The translations under genes and the position numbers were made by a program. Shown in pieces: positions 25,929 through 33,146 of a stretch of DNA of 64,000 bases (positions are counted from its first letter, which is position 1; each line of letters starts with the position of its first letter). The notes beneath the pieces are model-generated. The model worked only from the letters and a program-made list of their open reading frames with translations. It was not told the origin of the DNA and made no database searches. The stretch is taken from positions 434,001 to 498,000 of the forward strand of contig NZ_JABVZR010000002.1 in assembly GCF_017163935.1 (NCBI RefSeq). The letters run 5' to 3'. This stretch comes from Novosphingobium terrae. GTDB taxonomy: Bacteria; Pseudomonadota; Alphaproteobacteria; Sphingomonadales; Sphingomonadaceae.

Positions 25929-26825
25929 TCAGACCGCAGCGCCCTCTTCCTGAGGTTGCGACCGCAATCGCTCGGCATCCCGCAAGGGCGGGGCTCCGAA
26001 CTGGCGCGCATAATCGCGGCTGAACTGCGATGCGCTTTCATACCCCACGGCATAGGCCGTGCGCGCGGCATCGAGGCTGGTGCTCATCAGCCTGCGTGCG
26101 GCCTGCAGGCGGAGCGCTTTCTGATACTGCAGCGGGCTCATCGCCGTGGCCGCCTTGAAATGGCGGTGGAAGGAGGCGATGCTCATGCCCGCAATGTCCG
26201 CAAGAGTTTCGGTGCGCAGGGCCTGATCGAAGTGATCGCGAATCCACAGGATGGCGCGGCGCACCTGCGCCAGACGGCTGTCCTCATGGACAAGCTGGCG
26301 CAGCATCGGGCCATGGGCGCCTTGCAGAAAGCGGTACAGCACCTCGCGCTGACGCGCGGCGCCCAGAAAGGGGATATCCTGCGGCGTGTCGAGCAGGGCC
26401 AGAAGCTGATCCCATGCGGCCAGCAATTCGGAGGTGACCGGCGCCACGCCAAAGCCTGCCACCGGCTCACCCGGTGCGATCGGCGGCAAATCCGCCAGCA
26501 GCGCGGCCAGCATCTCGCGGTCCAGCGCGAGGCTGGCCACGACATAGGGCTTGTCGCCCGCCGCCTCGATCACGCAGCCGCTGGCGGGCAGGTCCAGTGA
26601 GGCGATGAAGCAGCTGGCCGGATCGTAACGCAGCACGCGGTCACCGATCAGCACCTGCTTGGCGCCCTGCAGCACCAGACAGGCCATCGGCTGATAGAGC
26701 GTGAGCACCGGCGTGCTGCTCTGCCGCGCGACGGCCAGCCCCACCCCCGGCAGCGGCGTTTGCAGCCGCAGCCCGTCAGTGTGGCGCAACACGCGCTGGC
26801 AGAGGCGATCGAGTTGGTCCTGCAT
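25929..26825 (-). CDS. AraC-family regulator with AraC_N sensor domain
   Basis: 298 aa. The N-terminal domain ('YQPMACLVLQGAKQVLIGDR' and 'SLDLPASGCVIEA') matches the AraC_N (PF06719) type, and the C-terminus has the double HTH with 'LADIAGMSIASFHRHFKAAT' and 'AYAVGYESASQFSRDY'. Such regulators often sit next to and activate a divergently transcribed oxidoreductase, as here with the SDR gene. ATG 26825 has GAGGAT at the right distance; a longer frame to 26915 extends without a ribosome site. The ligand is unknown. Confidence 0.87.
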   Translation of the reverse strand: MQDQLDRLCQRVLRHTDGLRLQTPLPGVGLAVARQSSTPVLTLYQPMACLVLQGAKQVLIGDRVLRYDPASCFIASLDLPASGCVIEAAGDKPYVVASLALDREMLAALLADLPPIAPGEPVAGFGVAPVTSELLAAWDQLLALLDTPQDIPFLGAARQREVLYRFLQGAHGPMLRQLVHEDSRLAQVRRAILWIRDHFDQALRTETLADIAGMSIASFHRHFKAATAMSPLQYQKALRLQAARRLMSTSLDAARTAYAVGYESASQFSRDYARQFGAPPLRDAERLRSQPQEEGAAV

Positions 26826-26973
26826 CGGCTGATCCTCGCCCTTTCCGATGCCCAGCGCAAGCGGCTGATAGGATCGGGCAAGAGATCGATCGGAACGGGC
26901 AGCGGTTTGGCGCATCGCTCACCAATATGGAGGCAGCGGCGCAATCAGCCCCGTGACAGAAATGGACAGGATG

Positions 26974-27939
26974 ATGACACAGGAATTCGGTTCGCAATCG
27001 ACCACCGACGAGGTGCTGGCCGGGGTCAATCTCCATGGTAAGCGCGTGCTGGTGACCGGCACCTCAGCCGGGCTTGGTGTTGAAACGGCCCGCGCGCTGG
27101 CGGCTCACAGCGCCCATGTGCTGGGCACGGCGCGCGATCTCGCCAAGGCGCGGCAGGCCACGAGCAGCGTGCTGGAGGCCGCCAAAGCCGGCGGCGGCAG
27201 CTTCGAACTGGCCGAGCTTGATCTCGCCTCGCTGGCCAGCGTGCGCGCCTGCGCCGACCGCCTGCTGGCTGCGGGCGAAGGCTTCGACATGGTGATCGCC
27301 AATGCCGGTGTGATGGCCGCTCCCTTCGGCCACACGCAGGACGGTTTCGAGACGCAGTTCGGCACCAACCATCTGGGGCATTTCACCTTCATCAACCGGA
27401 TCGCGCCGCTGCTGAGCGCCGGCGGGCGGCTGGTGAACCTGTCCTCGGCGGGCCACCGCTTTGCCGATGTCGATCTGGACGATCCGAACTTCGCGCAGAC
27501 GCCCTATGATCCATGGGTGGCCTATGGCCGGTCGAAAACGGCCAATATCCTCTTCGCCGTTGAGTTTGACCGGCGGCATCGCGACCGGGGCGTGCGCGCG
27601 ACGGCCGTGCATCCCGGTGGCATCCGCACCGAACTGAGCCGTCATATGAGCCAGGCCGATGAGGAAGCGCTGATCTCCACCATCAATGCGACCAATGCGG
27701 CGGCGGGCCTGCCGCCCTTCACCTACAAATCGATCCCGCAAGGCGCGGCGACCTCGGTCTGGGCGGCGGTGGTTGCGGATGGCGACGCAGTGGGCGGCCA
27801 TTATTGCGAAGACTGCCATGTCGCTGCGGTGCAGGACGGCGAAGGGCTGCGCGGCGGCGTGCGCCCCTATGCCCTCGATGCCGAGCGTGCAAAGGCGCTC
27901 TGGGTGCTGAGCGAAAGGCTGGTGGGCGAGCAGTTCTGA
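26974..27939 (+). CDS. Short-chain dehydrogenase/reductase (retinol-dehydrogenase-like)
   Basis: 321 aa. The NAD(P)-binding motif is 'VTGTSAGLGVETAR' near residue 30, then 'IANAGVMAAPF' (NAG motif), 'NLSSAGH' (catalytic Ser) and 'YGRSKTAN' (YxxxK). The length and 'GSQSTTDEVLAGVNLHGKR' N-terminus fit the WW-domain-oxidoreductase/retinol-dehydrogenase-like group. It probably reduces a carbonyl with NADPH in the cytoplasm. Start codons at 26953 (GTG), 26962, 26971 and 26974 are all possible; 26974 is chosen for agreement with the usual family N-terminus. It is divergent from the AraC gene and followed by a GC hairpin. Confidence 0.85.
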   Translation: MTQEFGSQSTTDEVLAGVNLHGKRVLVTGTSAGLGVETARALAAHSAHVLGTARDLAKARQATSSVLEAAKAGGGSFELAELDLASLASVRACADRLLAAGEGFDMVIANAGVMAAPFGHTQDGFETQFGTNHLGHFTFINRIAPLLSAGGRLVNLSSAGHRFADVDLDDPNFAQTPYDPWVAYGRSKTANILFAVEFDRRHRDRGVRATAVHPGGIRTELSRHMSQADEEALISTINATNAAAGLPPFTYKSIPQGAATSVWAAVVADGDAVGGHYCEDCHVAAVQDGEGLRGGVRPYALDAERAKALWVLSERLVGEQF

Positions 27940-27949
27940 GAAAAGAAGT

Positions 27950-27969
27950 GCCCGGCCTGTGAGCCGGGC
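27950..27969 (+). terminator. Stem-loop after SDR gene
   Basis: GCCCGGC (27950-27956) and GCCGGGC (27963-27969) pair with a 6-nt loop, eleven bases after the SDR stop; only a short GCTGTT follows, so termination is plausible but not strong. Confidence 0.5.
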
Positions 27970-28100
27970 GCTGTTATGATGAAGCCTGTAGGATGCTGAT
28001 TTTCATCGGCCCAGGGAGCGAAAGACCACATCCCCATGCCCGCCCTTGGCGCTCCAGCGCGGGACGATGCCATGACCTTGCGGATCACGCTCCACCCCAG

Positions 28101-28466
28101 AGCCCCGACACCATCGTCAGCACCAATCTCCATGCCGCTATCCTCTCCGATCTGGCAGGCGCGTTGGCCAGACCGCTGGGCGCGGCCCCCACCGGCAACA
28201 TCGATCCGGAACGCCGCTTCCCGTCGATGTTCGAGCCGATCCATGGCTCGGCTTTCGGCATCACCGGCAAGGGCATCGCCAACCCCGTCGCCACCTTCGG
28301 GACCGCCACGCAGATGCTCGACCACCTGGGCGAGCCCGATGCGGCCAGACGTTTGATGATCGCGGTGGAACAGGTATGCGCCGATGGTATCCTCATCCCC
28401 GATGTTGCCGTCATCGCCGCGATCCATGGAGCCAATGCCCGACATGACCCAGCCAGCTTTCACTGA
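28101..28466 (+). pseudogene. C-terminal relic of a tartrate/3-isopropylmalate dehydrogenase
   Basis: About 121 codons encode the C-terminal third of a decarboxylating dehydrogenase of the isocitrate/isopropylmalate/tartrate family: 'DTIVSTNLHAAILSDLAGAL' (metal-binding Asp region), 'APTGNIDPERRFPSMFEPIH' and 'GSAFGITGKGIANPVATF', with the family's conserved order and a near-normal C-terminus. The remaining roughly 230 N-terminal residues are missing; upstream sequence to 27970 shows no trace of them in any frame. The 'NIDPERRFPSMFEPIHGSA' wording is closer to tartrate/D-malate dehydrogenase (TtuC/DmlA) than to LeuB. The relic's end overlaps the start of the glycerate kinase gene, as expected for a former tartrate-degradation operon. 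Confidence 0.8.
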
Positions 28467-29721
28467 CACCCATGCCCGCCACGTGCTGCGCCGCATGTTC
28501 GATGCCGCCGTGGAAAGCGCGGCCCCCGCGCAGGCGGTGATCGGCCATCTGCCGGAGAAGCCGCGCGGGCGCTGTGTCGTGGTGGGGGCTGGCAAGGCCT
28601 CGGCGGCGATGGCGGCGGCGGTCGATACGGCATGGCCCGATGTCGATGTTTCCGGCGTGGTGGTGACCCGTGATGGTTATGCTGTGCCCGCCGGGCGGAT
28701 CGAGATCCTCGAAGCCGCTCACCCCGTGCCGGATCAGCGCAGTGTGGATGCCGCAGGGCGTATTCTTGCTGCCGTTCAGGGGCTTGGGGCCGATGATCTG
28801 GTGCTGGCGCTGGTGTCGGGCGGCGGTTCGGCGCTGCTGGCCGCGCCTGCGCCGGGCATGTCGCTGGAGGACAAGCAGGCCGTCAATCGTCTGCTGCTCC
28901 ACAGCGGCGCCACCATCGAGGAGATGAATGCCGTGCGCAAACATCTCTCCGCCATCAAGGGCGGGCGATTGGCCGCAGCGGCGCATCCGGCGCGGGTGGT
29001 ATCCCTGCTGATCTCGGACATTCCGGGGGACGATCCCGGCTCGATTGCCTCGGGCCCGACCGTGGCCGATGGCAGCACGTTTGCGGATGTTCAGGCCATT
29101 CTCACCCGCTACGCCATTGATCTGCCGCCTGCGGCCAAGCACGTGCTGGAACGCGGCGAGGAAACGCCCAAGCCCGGTTCCATCGCCGAGGATATCCGCA
29201 TCATCGCCGCCCCGGCTCTGTCATTGCGCCATGCGGCGCAGGTGGCGAGCCAGATCGGCATCCGCCCCGTCATTCTGGGCGACGCCATCGAGGGCGAGGC
29301 GCGTGAGGCAGGAATTGTCCTCTCCGGCATTGCGCAAGGCGTGGCGCGGCATGGCTTCCCGGCGAGCGCCCCTGCCGTGCTGCTCTCGGGCGGGGAGACC
29401 ACCGTCTCCATCGGCAAGGGGCCTGCGGGCAAGGGCGGGCGCAACACCGAATTGCAGCTCTCCATGGCGCTGGCGCTGAAGGCGGCCCCGAACATCTGGT
29501 CCATCGCCTGCGACACCGATGGCATCGACGGCAGCGACGATGCCGCAGGGGCCATCGTCACCCCCGATACGCTGAGCCGCGCCCGCGCCAGGGGGCTGGA
29601 CCCGCATGCCTTCCTTGCGGGCCATGACAGCTACAGCTTTTTCGAGCCGCTGGGCGATCTGGTCATCACCGGCCCCACGCGCACCAATGTCAATGATTTC
29701 CGCGCCATTCTGATAGGTTAG
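28435..29721 (+). CDS. Type-2 glycerate kinase / hydroxypyruvate reductase-like (MOFRL family)
   Basis: 428 aa. The N-terminal DUF4147 domain has 'VVVGAGKASAAMAAA', 'LALVSGGGSALLAAP', 'GATIEEMNAVRKHLSAIKGG' and 'SLLISDIPGDDPGSIASGPT'; the C-terminal MOFRL domain has 'LLSGGETTV', 'GKGGRNTELQLSMAL' and 'CDTDGIDGSDDAAGA'. It phosphorylates D-glycerate with ATP to 2-phosphoglycerate; homologues in tartrate operons were named hydroxypyruvate reductase (TtuD). ATG 28435 has GGAG close upstream and overlaps the end of the dehydrogenase relic by 32 bases. With the partner dehydrogenase broken, it probably serves glycerate from another route, possibly together with the hydroxypyruvate-isomerase-like gene at 58032, though that is far away. 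Confidence 0.88.
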   Translation: MPDMTQPAFTDTHARHVLRRMFDAAVESAAPAQAVIGHLPEKPRGRCVVVGAGKASAAMAAAVDTAWPDVDVSGVVVTRDGYAVPAGRIEILEAAHPVPDQRSVDAAGRILAAVQGLGADDLVLALVSGGGSALLAAPAPGMSLEDKQAVNRLLLHSGATIEEMNAVRKHLSAIKGGRLAAAAHPARVVSLLISDIPGDDPGSIASGPTVADGSTFADVQAILTRYAIDLPPAAKHVLERGEETPKPGSIAEDIRIIAAPALSLRHAAQVASQIGIRPVILGDAIEGEAREAGIVLSGIAQGVARHGFPASAPAVLLSGGETTVSIGKGPAGKGGRNTELQLSMALALKAAPNIWSIACDTDGIDGSDDAAGAIVTPDTLSRARARGLDPHAFLAGHDSYSFFEPLGDLVITGPTRTNVNDFRAILIG

Positions 29722-29848
29722 ATCGTGACCGCCGCTCCCGAACAGACCCAAAGGGATACACACGGAAACAAACGTGCGGTTCTGATGAAGGGACGGATGC
29801 CATTCCAGCACATACCGTTTACCCTGCCCCACCCCCAATGCAGGCTAT

Positions 29849-30010
29849 ATGCCAAGCGGCCAGAAACACGCCTTCCACACCGGCGAAGCCTTCACGGAAA
29901 CGTTGAATGATGTCCGTCACGGGGTCAGCGGCGACAAGCCGGCAGTGCTGATCATCACCTGTTCGGGCGTGAAGGGCATACCCGCCTTCAAGGCCGAGCC
30001 GGGGCAAAAG
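29849..30010 (+). pseudogene. Possible cupin-domain remnant
   Basis: In the 388-bp gap between the glycerate kinase and the amidohydrolase, one frame reads 'HTGEAFTETLNDVRHGVSGD' and then 'KPAVLIITCSGVKG', which resembles the second half of a small cupin protein (gatekeeper loop followed by a closing strand). There is no first cupin block and no start with a ribosome site. It may be a decayed gene or chance; nothing else was seen in 29722-30109. Confidence 0.3.
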
Positions 30011-30109
30011 CCGGAATATTCATGCGATCAGGGCCTTGGTCGCACTTCCCTCTGCCGCGATCGGGGCCCACATCCGCCTGACTTAGTTGCCTTACAGAAT
30101 GGATCATCG

Positions 30110-31483
30110 ATGAGAACCCTCCTCCGCCTTGCTGCCTCCGCTTCGCTGGGCGCCCTGCTGAGCGTTTCGATCGCCCAGGCCCAACCGGCGGGCCAGATCG
30201 TCGCTTTGCAGCATGCCCGCGTGATCGACGGCAATGGCGGCGCGCCCAAAAACGCCCAGACGATCCTGATCGAGCAGGGCAAGATCCGCGCGGTAGGCCC
30301 CGATGCCAGCGTGAAACTCCCCAAGGGCGCCCGCATCATCGACCTGACCGGCCAGACCGTGCTGCCGGGTCTGATCTCTGACCATTCGCATCTGGCCTAT
30401 ACCGATGGCACAACCAGCGGCCCGCAGAATTACACGCGCGACAATGCCGTGCGCGAGCTGAAGCAATGGCAGCGCTATGGCGTGACGACCATCACCTCGC
30501 TGGGCCTGAACGCCCCGCTGTTCTATGAGATGCAGCCGCTCGCCCATGCCGGAACGCTGGGCGGGGCGGACTTCTTCGGCGCCGATCGCGGCATTGGCGT
30601 GCCCGAGGGCGCCCCGCCCATGGCCGCTGCCGACGACCAGCTCTATCGCCCCGCCACGGTGGAGGAAGCGCGCGCCGATGTGGATGAAACCGCCGCCCGC
30701 CATCCCAGCTTCATCAAGGTCTGGGTCGATGATTTCCATCACGCCCTCCCGGCCAGGATGAAGCCCGAGATCTACAAGGCGGTGATCGAGGAGGCGCATG
30801 CCAAGGGCCTGCGCGTCGCCGCCCATGTCTATTACCGCGAGGATGCACGCAAGCTGGTGGAAGCCGGGGCCGATCTGCTGGCCCATGGCGTGCGTGACGA
30901 GCTGGTCGATGCCGATCTGATCACCCTGATGAAGCGGCACGGCACATGGTATCTCCCGACGCTGGGTCTGGATGAGAGCTTCTACATCTATGCCCAGCAC
31001 CCGGAATGGCTGAAATCGGGCTTTTTCCGGGGCGCGGTGCAGCCTGCTCTGGCAGCGCAACTGGCCGATCCGGCCTGGCAGGCCAAGGCGCTCGATCCCA
31101 AGGTGCTGGCGGTGAACCAGACCTCGCTGGCGATCAACAAGAGCAATCTGCTCACCCTCTATCGGGCCGGAGTAAAGATCGGCTTCGGCACCGATTCCGG
31201 CGCCACACCGCTGCGCATGCCCGGCATCGCCGAACAGCGCGAGCTGGTGCTGATGGTGCAGGCGGGCCTCACCCCGCTTCAGGCCATCACCGTGGCGACG
31301 CGCGATGCGGCGGCGCTGCTCGATCTGACGGATCGCGGGGTGATCGCGCCGGGCAAGCGGGCCGATCTGCTGGTGGTGGCGGGCGATCCTGCGCGCAACA
31401 TCACCGACACCACCCATATCCGCGCTGTCTGGGAAGCCGGGCAAGAGGTCGTCTCGCGCCCTGCCCCACAACCCCGGACCTGA
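30110..31483 (+). CDS. Secreted metal-dependent amidohydrolase (imidazolonepropionase-like)
   Basis: 457 aa. A signal peptide ends at 'SIAQAQ'. The amidohydrolase barrel has the N-terminal composite 'GGAPKNAQTILIEQGKIRAV', 'VLPGLISDHSHLAY' (HxH metal pair), 'VAAHVYY' (metal His), 'LLAHGV' (second His) and 'GFGTDSGA' (catalytic Asp), and ends with 'GVIAPGKRADLLVVAGDP'. Related enzymes hydrolyse dipeptides, N-acyl amino acids or lactones; the signal peptide places it in the periplasm. ATG 30110 has only a weak GGAT ribosome site. It stands alone between the glycerate kinase and LysE genes. Substrate unknown. Confidence 0.85.
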   Translation: MRTLLRLAASASLGALLSVSIAQAQPAGQIVALQHARVIDGNGGAPKNAQTILIEQGKIRAVGPDASVKLPKGARIIDLTGQTVLPGLISDHSHLAYTDGTTSGPQNYTRDNAVRELKQWQRYGVTTITSLGLNAPLFYEMQPLAHAGTLGGADFFGADRGIGVPEGAPPMAAADDQLYRPATVEEARADVDETAARHPSFIKVWVDDFHHALPARMKPEIYKAVIEEAHAKGLRVAAHVYYREDARKLVEAGADLLAHGVRDELVDADLITLMKRHGTWYLPTLGLDESFYIYAQHPEWLKSGFFRGAVQPALAAQLADPAWQAKALDPKVLAVNQTSLAINKSNLLTLYRAGVKIGFGTDSGATPLRMPGIAEQRELVLMVQAGLTPLQAITVATRDAAALLDLTDRGVIAPGKRADLLVVAGDPARNITDTTHIRAVWEAGQEVVSRPAPQPRT

Positions 31484-31563
31484 TCATGATCGCCAGTTTA
31501 GCCGGCAAACTTCAGGCCTTACTTGAAGTTCAGACCCTGAAAACCGTGCCCTGACGAACCTTG

Positions 31564-31589
31564 CCGCGACCACTTCTGCTTGGTCGCGG
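31564..31589. terminator. Stem-loop between amidohydrolase and LysE genes
   Basis: CCGCGACCA (31564-31572) pairs perfectly with TGGTCGCGG (31581-31589), 8-nt loop, 80 bases after the amidohydrolase stop. No T-run follows, so it may be a weak or Rho-assisted terminator. Confidence 0.4.
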
Positions 31590-31618
31590 TCCAAGGCCCG
31601 GTATGCTAGAGCACAGAG

Positions 31619-32245
31619 ATGCTCGATCTGCCCCTCCTGCTGGCCTTTGTTGCCGCCGCCGCGATCCTCACCATCACGCCCGGCGTCGATACGGCCATGG
31701 TGCTGCGCGCGTCCACCACCGGAAGCCGCCGGGAAGGCGTTCTGGCCGCGGCCGGGATCTCGCTGGGATGTCTGATCTGGGGAGCGGCCGTTTCGCTGGG
31801 GCTTGGCGCCATTCTCAGAGCCTCCGTGCTGGCCTACACCATCGTCAAGCTGGCAGGGGCGGCCTATCTTCTGTGGCTCGGCTTTGGCCTGATCTTCAAG
31901 CCGCGCACCGGTCTGGCCACGCCCGAAACGACCCCGGAGCGCAACAGCCAGCATGCCTTTCTGCGCGGCTTGCTGACCAACCTGCTCAATCCGAAGATCG
32001 GCGTCTTCTATGTGACCTTCCTGCCCCAATTCGTGCCGGCTGGCGCCGATATCGCCGCATACACCTTCTTTCTGGCCTGCCTGCACGTCCTGATATCGCT
32101 GGTGTGGTTTGCGGTGCTGATCGCCGCCTCGGTTCCGCTGGGGCGCATGCTGCGCGAGCCCAAAGCGGTCAAACGGCTCGACCGTCTGACCGGAGGCGTG
32201 TTTATGGCGTTCGGCCTGAAGCTGGCCTTGTCTCCCGCGCGCTGA
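31619..32245 (+). CDS. LysE/RhtB-family amino acid exporter
   Basis: 208 aa with about six hydrophobic helices. 'ITPGVDTAMVLRASTTGSRR' in the first loop is the LysE-family hallmark, followed by 'GISLGCLIWGAAVSLGL' and 'LVKLAGAAYLLWLG'-type segments and 'FLRGLLTNLLNPKIGVFYVT'. Such proteins export basic, neutral or hydroxy amino acids or homoserine lactones. The start at 31619 is at the beginning of TM1; upstream sequence has only a weak ribosome site. It converges with the GntR gene with a 36-bp gap holding no clear hairpin. Substrate unknown. Confidence 0.85.
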   Translation: MLDLPLLLAFVAAAAILTITPGVDTAMVLRASTTGSRREGVLAAAGISLGCLIWGAAVSLGLGAILRASVLAYTIVKLAGAAYLLWLGFGLIFKPRTGLATPETTPERNSQHAFLRGLLTNLLNPKIGVFYVTFLPQFVPAGADIAAYTFFLACLHVLISLVWFAVLIAASVPLGRMLREPKAVKRLDRLTGGVFMAFGLKLALSPAR

Positions 32246-32281
32246 GGATGATCGGGCGCCAGACAGCCGCTCCCATCAACC

Positions 32282-33046
32282 TCAATTGTCGCTGAGTTCC
32301 GCCACCAGATCATAGGCATCGCCGCGATACCAGCTGTGCGTCAGCTCGATCGCGCGGCCATCGGCCAGAAAGGCACGGCGTTCGATGAACAGGCAGGGAT
32401 CGTTGGGCTCGATCTTCAGCAATTGCGCCTGCTCCTCATTGCAGCCGATCGCCCGCACCCGCTGCAACGCGCGCACCGGGCGATAACCCGCCTGCTCCAG
32501 CGCGCCATAGAGCGAGGTGTCGACCGCATCAATCGAGGGCAGCCCCCAACCGGGGATCGTCGCCTGTTCCAGCGCCATGGGCTGGCCATCGGCAAAGCGG
32601 ATGCGCTGAAAGCGATAGACGCGCGATCCCGGCGACAAGCCCAACCCCAGCGCCTCCTCGGGATTGACCGCGCCCTCGGCCCGATCAAGCCAGGCATTGC
32701 CCGGCTTGCGCCCGCGTGAGAGCATATCCTCGGAAAAGGAGGAAAGCATGGAAAAATTCTTTTCCACCCGCCCCGCGCCCGCCGCCTTGGCCGGATGGCC
32801 GGACACGAAGGTGCCCGCCCCCTGCCGCCGTTCCAGCAGCCCTTCATCCACCAGCCCGTCAAGCGCCTTGCGGATGGTAACGCGCGACAGATCATAGGTC
32901 TCGCAAAGCTCACGCTCGCTGGGCAAGGCTTCGCCAGCGGTCAGCCGCCGATCGCTCACGGCCTGCCGGATCAGATTCTGAAGGCGCATATAGCGCGGGC
33001 CTGCCACGCTCTCATCCAGAGCGCCGATGTGATCAACGAAGGACAT
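32282..33046 (-). CDS. GntR/HutC-family (UTRA) transcriptional regulator, candidate GlcNAc regulator
   Basis: 254 aa. The winged helix is at about residues 20-85 ('GEALPSERELCETYDLSRVT' and 'IRKALDGLVDEGLLERRQGA'), then a UTRA ligand domain ('PGSRVYRFQRIRFADGQPMA', 'IERRAFLADGRAIELTHSWY'). UTRA regulators of this kind (NagR, NagQ, DasR, YvoA) sense GlcNAc-6-P or GlcN-6-P. ATG 33046 has AAGGAG 5 nt upstream. It diverges from the GH2 gene and lies near the nag operon, and the heptamer TGGTATT occurs before both, so this protein is the likely nag regulator. A sugar other than GlcNAc-6-P cannot be excluded. Confidence 0.87.
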   Translation of the reverse strand: MSFVDHIGALDESVAGPRYMRLQNLIRQAVSDRRLTAGEALPSERELCETYDLSRVTIRKALDGLVDEGLLERRQGAGTFVSGHPAKAAGAGRVEKNFSMLSSFSEDMLSRGRKPGNAWLDRAEGAVNPEEALGLGLSPGSRVYRFQRIRFADGQPMALEQATIPGWGLPSIDAVDTSLYGALEQAGYRPVRALQRVRAIGCNEEQAQLLKIEPNDPCLFIERRAFLADGRAIELTHSWYRGDAYDLVAELSDN

Positions 33047-33111
33047 GTCTCTCCTTTGCCACGGAAAAATAGGGCAAAGTGCGAGTTTGGACAACATGAA
33101 TATTATCTGTA

Positions 33112-33127
33112 TGGTTTTGGTATTATA
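33112..33127. promoter_or_regulatory. TGGTATT element in the gntR-GH2 divergent promoter
   Basis: TGGTATT lies at 33118-33124 in the 100-bp gap, 22 bases before the GH2 ATG, followed by ATAA. The same heptamer occurs twice before the nag operon. It is a candidate half-site for the adjacent GntR regulator; no perfect palindrome is seen here. Confidence 0.35.
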
Positions 33128-33146
33128 AACGCAAGGAATCGGCTTT

